The translations under genes were made by a program, and so were the position numbers. 64,000 nucleotides of DNA, from positions 188,001-252,000 of the forward strand of contig JAJEKV010000109.1 of the NCBI GenBank assembly GCA_021234155.1. The letters run 5' to 3'. This document shows, piece after piece, positions 49,384 to 60,336 of the stretch. The notes below the pieces were generated by a model, which was not told the DNA's origin, did not search any database, and worked only from the letters and a program-made list of their open reading frames with translations. The stretch is from Isoetes taiwanensis (lineage: Eukaryota > Streptophyta > Lycopodiopsida > Isoetales > Isoetaceae). Numbering within the stretch: the stretch's first letter is position 1; each line of letters begins with the position of its first letter.

Positions 49384-50803
49384 CCGCTGAACAAGTAGCC
49401 GCCCAAGAATGTGAGAGAACGGAATGGCTTAGCCGCTCCGCTTCCTCGAGAGTAATTCAAAATTCAATTCTCCCACCAGAGTTTGATTGGGCGGGCGGGC
49501 CCGTAATATAAATTCAAATTCAAATTCAGGCGGGACGTAAATCAAATTTAGGCGGGCCCGTAATTTGAAATTGAAAATGCGCCGGGCGGTCCGTAATATA
49601 AATTTGAAATTGGGCGGGCCTCGTGAGATTTTAAAATTTAAAATTTAAATTACAAGACGTCTATGTCAATTCAAAAAAAGCGCATTTAATTTTTTGGGCA
49701 CATTTATTGCAAAGATGTCTATTTTTATTGTTCTTTCCTTTGGTCCATATTTAGTTAAAGCCGTCTATGATTAAGGCTCTTCTCATGCAAGCCCGCCACT
49801 TGTCATTCACCAGTTAAACCTAACCGCCCATTCCTTTTCGCATTCCGGCATTCTTTGAGCCTATCGTGTTCATATCGATTTCTTCGAAGCGCTGACTCCG
49901 AGCATCCAGGCGCCTATCGTGTTGAAAGTGATTTCTTTTGAGCGCTAACTCCGAGCATCCAGGCGCCTATTGTGTTCAGTGATTTCTTCTAAGCGCTGAC
50001 TGCTAGCTTCCAGGCGCCACTGCTTTCATGGAAAATCGACCCCTGAAGGAAGGAAAAGGTACTGCTCTTTTCTTCAACTTCAGTTCTTTACATTACTGCA
50101 GGAGATAAGCCACTGGCCATAAGGAGTCCACCCAATCCTACATCCATCATTTTAGGTTGTTACTAAGAACCTCAGAAGCTGTCTCCTCTGCACCCAATAA
50201 CCCTTTGGCCCGTTGGATCACATCTGGGACCCTCTGGGACCCTCTGGCCTCTCTCTGCTATGTGACCTCCTCTGCTCTGGCAAATTGGGCAGGCGCGCAA
50301 TTTGGCACCCTGTTGCCTTCATAACTCCCTTCGGTTGGCAAATCGGGCGGACGCCCAATGTGGGACCTTCTGGCCTCTTTTGGCCTTCATAACTCCCTTG
50401 GGTCAGCAAATCCTCTTGCCTTCATAAGTCCCTTGGGTTGGCAAATCGGGCGGGCGCCCAATTTGGGACCCTCTGCTCTCTTTTTGCCTTCATAACTCCG
50501 TTGGGTCAGTCTCTGGCCTCTCTCTTTGCTTTTCAACCTCCTCTGCTCTGACAAATTGGGCGGGCGCCCAATTTGTCTCCTCTTGCCTCTCTCTTCTATG
50601 CAACCTCCTCTGCTTTGGCAACTCTCCTCTTGTATATGTTCCTGCATGCAAACCTCCTCTGTTGTGGCAAATCGGGCGGGCGCCCAATTTGGCACGCTCT
50701 AGGTTGCCTTTCTTCTTGCCTCTTGCCTCTAGCCTCTATGTGCCTTCTTTTAATGCTTGCACACACCACTAATGTGATTAATGAATGATGTTATGCAGCA
50801 CCC
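49384..50803. promoter_or_regulatory. Divergent intergenic region with palindrome boxes
   Basis: Between the transposase start (-) and gene B (+). Partial boxes (GGGCGGGC, GGGCCCGTAAT) lie at 49,485-49,620. Full or near-full 22-bp palindromes lie at 50,282, 50,340, 50,443, 50,553 and 50,669. An 80-bp near duplicate with CGCTGACTCCGAGCATCCAG and GCGCCTATCGTGTT repeats at 49,880-50,000. No separate gene is supported; the minus-strand frames here are by-products of the repeats. Probably a two-way promoter. Confidence 0.6.
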
Positions 50804-51050
50804 ATGGCAAGAACTAAACAAACTGCACGTGTACCAGGAGCTGGGCCTCCGTTGGCACAGGCATTTGCTGCAGCAAAGGAAGCAGAGTCGGAAATTCAGT
50901 TCAATGGTATTGAAGTCGTCCCGGAACTAATGACTGCTGTAGCAGATAAATTTTCTTGGTGCATAGAGGTAGGCAATATCCACCCTGGGTCTAGCACAAA
51001 TCACCTCAAGGATCTGTGCTTGTACTTTGCTGAGCCCGGGACACGGAGAA

Positions 51051-51632
51051 CAATGTTGTTTAAGTACCCCTACACTACGATTTTGTACTTATAGTACCTT
51101 GGGTAGTGTATAGTACGTCTTGTACCTCTAAAGTGTAGGGTCAGTTTTTTTTTTTTTATATGAGCTTAAATCATATCCTCAAGACAATTTTATGCCTCCC
51201 TAATGTCTAATGTCAATTTCAAGGCTAAAAAAACTCTAATTGTATATTTCTAGCTCTTGTAGTGTTTGACAAAGAGCAGGTACAATTTTTGTGCTTATAT
51301 TTCTTTGCTTTAGTACTAATTTCAATCCATTTACATGAATTTTTTATTGTGGGTTCTTATTTGACCAGCTAGATCTCTTAACCAACTCCTTATAGTTCAG
51401 ATCTTATAGAAAATCCTCAAAAAAGTCTAACCTCAAGTGCAAATTTGCAAAATTTACATAAAGAACTTTATATTTTTCCCGTACGTAACGTACTGTATGT
51501 ACTATACATAAAAACAGAACAACACATGGCAAACGTACATAACGTACTAAAAAACTCTAAAGTACATAAAAGGTACAGTACCTTGGAAAACGTACTGTAC
51601 AAGTACTGTACACTAAGTACGTGACAACACTG
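51051..51632. mobile_element. hAT-type MITE, 582 bp
   Basis: An 8-bp target duplication ACGGAGAA flanks it (51,043-51,050 and 51,633-51,640). Ends are CAATGTTGT and, reverse complemented, CAGTGTTGT, continuing into GTAC-rich inverted sequence. No coding capacity. Removing it with one target copy keeps the reading frame of gene B, so it landed in the coding exon. Confidence 0.9.
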
Positions 51633-52975
51633 ACGGAGAACACAGAATGCTGGTATAGCAATTGACATGACTGTGAGCAAAGATTTTGCCAACGAGATAG
51701 AGGTTGTCGTAGAGGACGTGCTTGATAAGTCATTTCAAGGATACAGGTTACCCTTTGGGACTTACAATCCTCAGCTAATGCATGCAAGCATCACTGAGGC
51801 TTCACATTCATGTCAGGCCAAGGGCTGGGTCCTGTCTTCTTACGAAAGCCTTGAGAGATCTGGACTCACGAAACGGGGAGATATTTTAGATGGATTTAAT
51901 ACAGTTAGACAGTATATACTCGATCACAAACAAAATCGATCAAAGGCCCTTTACACAGAGTATCAAGGGAAGAACCAACCAAAGGTCTATGACACGCCGT
52001 GGTTGAGATCATGTTATGGAGTATCTAGGAAGGGTGAAGGACCGAAGGGCACAGAGAAGCCCGCATCCGTGTCATCAGAAAAGTTAAATGTTCCTAAAAA
52101 GAAAAGATCAGAAACACCAACTCCAAAATTGATTCTTGGTGGTATGCGAACATCACGTAGCCCGGACCTTAGCATTATCTGAGCAGTCCCCACCAGAAAA
52201 GCAAGGAAAAAAGCGAAGTCGGCACGAGGCAATAGCTTCCTCTTTAAGAAAAGAAGAGATTCGACTCCACCATCAACATCAGGTGCATCCGATGGGGGGA
52301 GTGAGACTGACACAGGCTCAGAGGAAGATGACAGGCAAATTGTGAAGTGCTCGACATCCGGCGGGCGCTGACCCAGTGAAAGCGAGCGGAGTCAGTCACA
52401 AAGCGCATTGATCAACATTAAGCACGTGGAAAGGATCTATCCTCTTGGAGTTGAATTCAAATAGAGGTGGATATCTTTAAAATGCATCAAGCACCTGCAA
52501 ATATGACCTGCAGGTCATCAGTCCAGAACATGTTGATACACTCTATGAATCATTTATTAATGTGCAGATGCATCCACCTTGTGCGGATGTTGTACCCTTT
52601 GATCCGCATTAATCGGCGTAATCAAGTGGAAGAAGGCCAGGGATTTGGACAATGCAGAATACTGGATTGTAAATGGCAATCACACTACTGCAGTTGCCCA
52701 AATTCTTGTCAACCAGGCCTTGGAATGGCCAGCAGAAAGGGCTCATCTGAAAGATCTTATCTTTTTCTTCTACGCCAAAAGAAAATGTCGTCAAGTGGCA
52801 GAACCTCACTCCTCATCAATATGTGAAGGTCACCAGAGAGAGCAACGATATCACCAAGAATACTATCCATCAGGATGTTTACTTCGAACAAATACAGCAG
52901 CTAAGGAATCAATGGGCATTCTATGGAAAGCCAAAGAAAGGAAAGCGCGGACTATCCCAAGATAGCGCATATTCA

Positions 52976-53575
52976 GTAAGTCATTTCTAATTGTCGATGC
53001 AGTCTGTTTTTTCACATTAAATTGGCTTCCAATTTGGGGCGCCGTGTGTATTTAGCATGTGAAATTGCATTCCTTAGCCACCAAATTGGGCTGGCCAAAT
53101 TTGGGAGGCCTCCCATGTGCAAATCATCATGTTTCTTGCGGCGTTTGGCTATGAAATTGGCTACCCAATTTCGAATGACCCTATGTGCATTTAGCGCATT
53201 TAGCATGCTAAATCGTATCCCTTGGCTATGAAATTGGGCGCCCGCCCAATTTTGATGTCACTTGTCTTAATCACCGTGTTTCATCTTGCCTCGGCATATG
53301 AAATTGGGCCGCCCAATTTGGGTTGGCCTCCCATGTGAACTCAAGATGTCACTTGTAGCCTCTTGGCTATGAAATTGGGCGGGCCCAATTTCGGTTAATC
53401 CTATGTGAATTTAGCATGTTAAATTGCATCCCCTTGTGTATGAAATTGGGCGGGCGCCCAATTTGCGATGGTTCCTCATATGCATTTGCCCCCATGTGCA
53501 ATGCATGTTAGCTTGTGTGTTGCTAAATTTTGAGACCGTATATTTCAAATATGCTAAGTTTACTATGCTGTGCAG
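52976..53575 (+). repeat. Gene B intron with palindrome boxes
   Basis: GTAAGT donor and TGTGCAG acceptor. Boxes of the AAATTGGGC/GCCCAATTT type lie at 53,231, 53,301, 53,372 and 53,443, with weaker ones at 53,029-53,180. They share surrounding words GGCTATGAAATTGG and CATGTGCATTTAGC. Confidence 0.75.
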
Positions 53576-55612
53576 GATTGGCTCGCTATAGCGAAGCAGA
53601 CATTGAAGAAACTTAGCAGACTACGATTACTTCGTCTACTTGGATGATGAAACTTGGAATATGTGCCTACAAGTGGCTCGAAAATTCTATGAAGACCAGC
53701 TAAAAGATGAATTGGGTGAGACGATAGTGGTAAAGGACCGGGCCGAGAATGTTCACGAATAACAAGTGCCGACCTTTAAAGTCCATGCATCCAATGGATC
53801 TCAGAAAGACTCTTGACAGAGATTATGACAGACCACCACGCATACATCAAGACCACCAAAAATTACACCGAAGGCGGTCATGAAAATCCGGCAGCGAAAT
53901 GAAGAAGATTGGCAATCGCCGAGCACTCCTTAAATATCCGAAAGATGTGAAGAAGCTTCATGTTGACAACATGACAGATTTGAGGAAAATTCATCCTATA
54001 TTCACGGAAAATTTGATGTTAATGTTCGCCAACGATTGTAGGTGATTGGGTTGATAGCCGCAAGGAGGCGAGTAAAAGCTTAACCTTCCAAAGGCTCTTA
54101 TCCCGAAGGTTGATGAGTATCCGGCGGAACCGATGGAAGAGGGATCTAAATCATTCAAATGCTACCGTGTCGGGTCCTCTTGGGATGTCGCTTGATGTGG
54201 TCAATACCTCTGCTTTCGCTTGTTGGATGTGATTTCAGAAATATCAAGAAATGGAGCATGGAGGATTACCGAAGTTCCTTGACCAGATCGGGTGCTAACG
54301 GACCAGCAATTATATTGGATCACGATCTTTATCAGTCCGCATCGTTTGAGTGAATGCTTGTCCGCCATGAAGACTATAGACGGGGGGTAGTGGGTGTATG
54401 GGTGGGAGCGCACATGATCCTAAAAAGAGAAACCCTTCCTCTCGTGTTCGCGAGCTCACGGACTCGTTAGTAATGTAATGTATGTGGCAGAGACCAAGCA
54501 AAATGCCCTGCTATGAATGACTGAATCTATGCTTCAACGATGCGGACCATCCTCAAGAGTATTCAAGTTTCGCAAGACTTGAAAGAAGTGGAGGACATAG
54601 AGAAGAACCTCCCCGATCATGAGTGCGGCAGTAACATGATTTAAACCCCGTGGTCTGTGTCCATTTCTTTTCAATGCCACTTATAACGGTTGTGTACTTT
54701 GCTTCAAAGATAATTGGTTTGTATCGGCCTTGGGTGACAAGAGTGTGGCAGGGAGGCGCGGGTGCTCTTTTGCCACATCAATTAGATTCCGGACATGCAC
54801 ATACCTAGTCCCAAAAATTTATGCTTGAGGGTTCTGCGGTGTCCTTGATTTCTTCTCTCGGAGGATCCTTTAGCCGTCGCGGCTATGTGCGAAGGGTATA
54901 AAGCCACCGCCTTTGAGAGTGATGAGAATATGCAGCTCAAACTTATTCAGATTTTTGATCAACTCGAGTAATCTTTGGGAGAAGAAATCGAGAGCCCGTG
55001 CATTGCAAAAAGATAGCGAGAGGGTAAAAAGAAAGCAAGCGGCTCCAAGGCAAGTGCCGTGGTGTCCACTCCTCCACCTCCTTGTCCATTCCCCGCACGC
55101 ATCGGTGCAAGAGTTGCAATCCACTCTCCCAATTGTCTAAAGATTCTCTCCTGGCACCATTTGAGAAAGGTTGCGTGTTTTGGAGCAAAGGACATGTCTT
55201 TCTTTAGAAAGAAGAAGGATAACATTAATGCTTTGGCGGCACTACACTAGTGTGCACCCAAGATGTGGTCGAGGGTAGCTCAAGAAGTTCTGCAGAGCTA
55301 CTCCTCAAGGATCAAGAACCATCTGTTGTCTTGGAGACACAACCCGCTCAACCTGTGGACCCGCTACCATCAGAGCAAGAAAAGGAGGTCGAAAAGGATA
55401 TTCAGTTCGAGAAAGAGGCTGACGTTGGAGATGAGGAAGTTGAGAAGGAGGATGATGTTGAAATGGAAATTGAGAAGGATGCTCCCGGCCACACTAACCA
55501 ATCTGAAGAATTCCTCGCCGGATGGAGCTCCTTAAGCAAGCAAACACGGCCGGGGGGAGAAGAAAGTGAAGCTGCTCACACAACTACGTCAGCTGAAGGG
55601 GTGGACCCTTAA

Positions 55613-55955
55613 GCACACGGGGTCTGTTTTGCTAGCACGGGGGTGCAAATTGGGCGGGCGCCCAATTTCGCACCTCTGATACTCGCCATATGTTTTAGAA
55701 TGAGCAGGGGGTGCAAATTGGTGGCTTCAATTTAGCACCTCTGCTACTCATTGTATATGTTTTAGAATGAAATTGAGTGAAAAAATTATGTACATTGACC
55801 AAGAAAATAACTACATGTCGAATATTTTTGGTATTACTTTCCAATGTTTACAACATTTATTAACCCACGCTTTGGTATTCTTTTACATAAAGAAAATACA
55901 TAGGTCTTACAAGACATGGCTAATTCAACACAAACATACTAGATAATAGACAACA
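55613..55955. other. 3' region between convergent genes B and C
   Basis: One perfect 22-bp palindrome at 55,647-55,668 and a decayed one at about 55,716 (CAAATTGGTGGCTTCAATTT). Otherwise AT-rich. Confidence 0.5.
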
Positions 55956-55959
55956 TATA

Positions 55960-56500
55960 ATAGAAAAGACCAAAGATTCAGTCCAATGCCCGGGGCCAAC
56001 CTGAATAAGATCCCCCGTCCGAACTCATCAATATGACTTCGACCGGTCTGAGATCGGCCAGTCATCCAATTTTTGGAGAGAGTGGCCACTAACGACGATG
56101 AGCTTGGTTACCAAACCTTCGCATTGTCTTCTTTGCTTCTTGTAAAGCTTCTTAAACGAGAGGTCGGAACGTGTTGTGCATCCAAACGCCCTCCATTTTC
56201 AGCAGCCTTTTCGATTGCCTTTTGCCCCGTAAATAAAGCGTTTCAAAGATATGAGGCGCCCTCCTCGGCTCCACCCCTCTTGAGTTCTTCCTCGTCGCCA
56301 TCCTTTATCAACCCATCCCCTTCGAGGAGCTTCGTGAATTGGGCGCTAACTTCTCTCGTTCAGATCTGGTTCATCTCATTTTGTACCTCCAGCTGCAACT
56401 GATTCGCATGGGCTAAGATTCCCTCACTAATATGAGACATTTGATTTCTGATGGTGTGTCCCCCCGTCTGCCTTTGTGTCGACCATTTTGAGTGACCTGA
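55960..56500 (-). pseudogene. Gene C: small predicted coiled-coil protein
   Basis: Minus-strand reading from about 56,485 (MVDTKADGG, another frame HISEGILAHANQLQLEVQNE) through VSAQFTKLLEGDGLIKDGDEEELKRGGAEEG, split by a TGA. It then gives ALFTGQKAIEKAAENGGRLD and RSFTRSKEDNAKVW. Heptad-like Leu/Ala spacing suggests a coiled coil. No family recognised. Lies in element T, convergent with gene B. It could be a third element gene or just a long relic frame. Confidence 0.3.
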
Positions 56501-56799
56501 GATGAACCGAAGAGAGCGAATGAAGGTGCTTGCACGAAGAGATAGAATGAAGAGACAATGAAGAGACTGGATGAAGGGACCTCCTATCTCACCTACTTGC
56601 ACGATTCCCGAAATTGTGGCTCATTTTAATAACAAGAAATGACGAAATCTAAAAATTCGCATTGGGTTCCACGGCCTGCCATGTCAACTACCCGCACGTA
56701 ATCCGAGTTCTTTTTTAAGCAAAAACCCTATATTTTCAAGAAAAAACCCTATATTCTTACCACTGGCGCTAATTTGAGATATTTATGGACTTGTGGAAA

Positions 56800-56824
56800 G
56801 TCCATAAATAATGAAACTGTGCTT
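56800..56824. repeat. Terminal repeat of element T (right copy)
   Basis: 25 bp ending TAATGAAACTGTGCTT, matching 35,162-35,186 with two adjacent mismatches; followed by AAAA and the resumed gene A frame. Just inside, TATGGACTT and AAGTCCATA form a short hairpin. Confidence 0.65.
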
Positions 56825-58688
56825 AAAATGGCACTAACATTGGAGAAGTTATTCGCCTTATCTAAATCCACAGTGAGTAACCAGCAAAGGAATAAGTGGC
56901 TAAATATTATGGCATCTGGCACAGCGATGATAGACACATATGGGATACCAAACAATGATAAACAATTCCGTGAGTGGGTTAAAAAGGAGACATGGATGGA
57001 GCACATCTTGAAGAAAGCTACTCAGCAAATGGAGTCTGTATGTTTGGCAAGTGATATCGCTATTAGCCACAATGAAGACGATTTGGACTCTTGGTTTAGA
57101 GAATTTTGGTTGCAACATCGATCTGTTCTTTTCCATGTGATGGAAAAAAAAACTGTCCTACACAGCCTCAGCTGAGGAAGCATTCGACATTAACAAGGTC
57201 TCTATGCGTGTCACATATAGGTAATCCATTTTCCTATTATTTTTGCGCTGAAAATATATGTTCATCAATTACTTCTATTTTCGACTAACTAAAATGTATA
57301 TCAGGTACTTCAAGTATGCACTTGCAAAGGAATATATTTTAAAATTTCCAGCAGTCTTAAAGTCATGGACAATAACTGGTAGTGATTCCTGCATGTATTC
57401 TGGACCAGGCCAGTTGGATCGTGAACCACCCATGACCAGATGGGAGCTAGAGAATTGCCCTTGGTGGCTCGATTTTAAAAAAGGATGTATGCCTGAGGAA
57501 GAAAAGCATGTATGGGCTGCTAGATTCAATACAGATTCTAAGAATGAAAAGAGTCCTAGTGCTGCTTCTATGCAAACAGGTTATAGTGATGATACAAGAG
57601 ATGTGGATAAAGGAAAATTGAAACGGAAGAGAAGACACATTCAATTGTCTGAAGAGTCAAACCATGTGCAAACACCTGTCATGCATACGTTTCATTCAGG
57701 AGGGAACTTGCGAGAGACACAGGAAGTAAGCAGCCAGGCGCCTAGCCACATGGCTCTTGACATGGAAGTTGGTCCAATTTACAAAAATGTGGCTTTACAG
57801 CTAACAACAGAAGATGTTAGAAATGTTTCTGCAACTTTGACATGCAAGAACCCCGATACACCATTTAAGGGCATTCATGATTTTGGTAAGTCCATAAAGA
57901 TTGCATCGAAAAGATATAGTAGAAATGGTGAGACCAGAGATTGGGGTGTTGATCTTTTGCTGATTGATCTTCCCACCAATCAATATCCTACAATTGGACA
58001 TCCACATATTCCTGATTGGAACAGATGTGACAGTCAGCTTATAGATGATTGTTTTTCTATTGGTAACCTTTGTTTAGACGATAAGGGTTATCTCGTTTGT
58101 ATCTGCACAGTGGAACAATTTAAAAGTGTTGAAGTTATTGCAAAGAAACGGAACATGGAAAGGAGAAGAACATACATGCTGATTGGTGATGTCCCTTTCT
58201 CTTATGGCAGTGATATGTTAGGTCTTATTGACACGAGCACTTTGTGTGTGACGTTGTATGGCAGAATTGGTTATCAGGGTAATTTAGTTCACCCTATGGC
58301 CTTTGTTGAAGGAAAGCTAAATCACATGTTAAGCATTATAAAGCATGAATGTATACAATCAGAGAAGCTGATATCAGATGGTTCTGGAGGATGTAGATAC
58401 AATCTTCAAAAGAGTATTGCTTTCATGCAATTTTTATTGCACTCGTTTTGTGTCCCAAGTGGATTTGTATTGGAACTATTTGCTGGAATGGGCTCTATGA
58501 TGGAGGCAGCTGCTATTTGGGGTGCTAATTACTATGGAATGGAGAAGGATAAAAAGTTATGTCAGATTGTCATGGAATTGCAGGGCTGTAATAGGCCAAG
58601 ACCCTTTCACATTTCTGGTGCCATGAAGAATATTGAAGATGAAGAAGATGAGGTGACAACTGCAGACTTGGTGGAACCAGAGGACTAG
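56825..58688 (+). pseudogene. Gene A, C-terminal half: class beta DNA-methylase-like domain
   Basis: Resumes at the edge of element T with MALTLEKLFALSKSTVSNQQ. A one-base insertion in an A-run near 57,145 shifts the frame; the other frame gives SYTASAEEAFDINKVSMRVT to an intron (57,221-57,304). The last exon (57,305-58,688) encodes RYFKYALAKEYILKFPAVLK, PWWLDFKKG, a Lys/Arg-rich linker and WGVDLLLIDLPTNQY (57,966-57,977 is DLPT, where DPPY is expected). FVLELFAGMGSMMEAA (58,464 on, motif I FxGxG) follows. Motif IV before motif I is the class beta order of N6-adenine/N4-cytosine methylases. The loss of DPPY suggests a binding rather than catalytic role. The acidic end is EDEEDEVTTADL. Confidence 0.6.
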
Positions 58689-60330
58689 TGGGTAACAAAA
58701 CTTTCTTTTAACTTAATAGAAAATTCATGTTCCATTTTTTTAATGTCAATGACTAACGAATAATCTCCGTAGTTGCTTGCCCATATATGCAGAATAATTG
58801 GCATCATTCATGGCTGCCTCCCATTCTCCAATTTTGCAAACAACCAAGTACAAATCATGTTGCTACATAGACGATGAGGCGGCAGAAGATTAGTTATAGC
58901 AGAAGACTAGGCAGCAGAAGATCATAGCAGAATGCTTCTGTCACTACTTCTGTCACTGGAAACTTAAGATGTGCAACCAAGTTTAAGTTCTTTAATTATT
59001 TGTCATTTGAATGCTTTATAGCCGAATGCTGCTGTGATTGGATATTTATGTAAGTCTGACATAATGGTTGTATGATATATTTATGTTTAGTTTTATGCTG
59101 CTGACATATGACAGTGTTGTTGCTCATCCCAGTTTGGCAGTCAGACATTGCAGAAATCAATCTAATTCCAGGCAAGCAAAACCACCCTGGGTAAATAACA
59201 GCAGAAAGTGCTTTTTACATGCATGTGTTCCTTTTTTCTTTGTTAAATATGTTATGTTGTGCTTGTTTATTTTCAAATGCTTGGCTTCTATCAGTTGTAT
59301 TCCATGCTTAACATGCTTCTATCAGTTGTATTCCATGCTGCTACATATACAATAATGCGGAAACGTACATTGAATAACTGCCTTTCAAAAGCAAATAATG
59401 CTTTTTCCATGCTACAATGATCTGCTTTATCTTTCTTTCAATAAGTATCCATTCATTCTGTTAAGACAAGCTTGAAGCTTATGGTTGATCAATTGAATGA
59501 GTCTTGTCATTAGTAAGTTTATCATCCAGATTTATGAAGTTCTGCCATCGATTCAGTAAGGTTTTTCCTAGCATCGTGGAGTTATTTGAACGTTCACACT
59601 CAAGTAGTTAGTTGGCATTAAGTCAACTATTGACTGTTGCTGCAGATGTAATCTGATTTGTCAATTGCTGATGGCCATTTGATGTACTTCCTGGCTAAAA
59701 ATGCTATGTATAACTATCCTAATATTTTCAAATTTTATTTAGGTCTATTTTGGGAAGACAAAGGAAGTAATATTCACGTTAAGGAAACCCTTGGACATGT
59801 TGACTGCAACATCTGCGACAGGCAAGAGTCTGCAACAAGCTGTTGTAACAGATAACATACGGAGTCGTTCTGATGGCGCAATGTCGAGTTCTTAGCCGCT
59901 CTCTGTTGCCTGCAGAACCCAGATGGGTATATATAAGATAAAAACAGATTTTATCATAAGGCCACACTTTAGGGGATTTATTTCTTTATTCTAAAAACTT
60001 GGAGCATTGGACGTTCATTGGGAATCTGGGGCAAGACTAAGCTGCGGTTAGGAATCAGTGCATTTACATCTATTTGCCCACGCATTTATTTTTAGCCTTC
60101 AAAAATTTCGATAGCTTAGCTTTCCATTGCTTCGCATTTAGTTTTGCTCCATTTCCATGCATAACGGATAGAACGACTCAAAAAGAAATAGGAACAAAGA
60201 AAAAAGGTTTGAATTGGGCCACAAAATGGTTGAAAATTGCTCTCGGCAGACTTGTAATTGCGTAGTAAGGGCCCATCTCTATTAGGGGCGTTCCTTTTAC
60301 GAATAAGGGCTAGAATAAGTGCTAAAAAGC
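58689..60330. other. No gene recognised
   Basis: AT-rich flank of gene A. GCAGAAGA-type words cluster at 58,880-58,940. A 65-codon frame near 59,660 shows nothing diagnostic. Confidence 0.4.
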
Positions 60331-60336
60331 AATTAA

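Larger units (their letters stand above)
50804..55612 (+). pseudogene. Gene B: H3-tail-mimic, ParB-like and DNA-methylase-like protein, decayed
   Basis: Start at 50,804 after TTATGCAG and CACCC, a good plant start context. The N-terminus is MARTKQTARVPGAGPPLAQA: residues 2-9 equal the first eight of histone H3. A hAT MITE (51,051-51,632) interrupts the frame; removing it with one target copy continues TRRTQNAGIAIDMTVSKDFA in frame to 52,182. A Ser/Lys-rich linker and, in another frame, YWIVNGNHTTAVAQ at about 52,657-52,700 (ParB-like G-N-H) follow. An intron spans 52,976-53,575. VLDFFS at about 54,845 and AVAAMCEGYKATAFESDE resemble methylase motif I (class beta, after the DPPY region). No DPPY was found. 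The acidic tail (55,250-55,612) is EVEKDIQFEKEADVGDEEVE-like. Many frameshifts and stops. Confidence 0.55.
47921..56824 (+). mobile_element. DNA transposon T, segment 2
   Basis: From the copia junction to the 25-bp end at 56,800-56,824. Holds the 5' part of the transposase (-), gene B (+), gene C (-) and all copies of the AAATTGGGCG/CGCCCAATTT palindrome in the window. It carries its own hAT MITE insertion. The right end interrupts gene A; see 35,187-36,553 and 56,825-58,688. Confidence 0.65.

Noticed and set aside
50218-50695. Minus-strand frames with repeated GARPICQPKG-like peptides
   Set aside because: They are translations of the palindrome repeats, not a protein family.
59658-59855. 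65-codon frame
   Set aside because: Cys-containing tail looked like a finger but has no complete motif.
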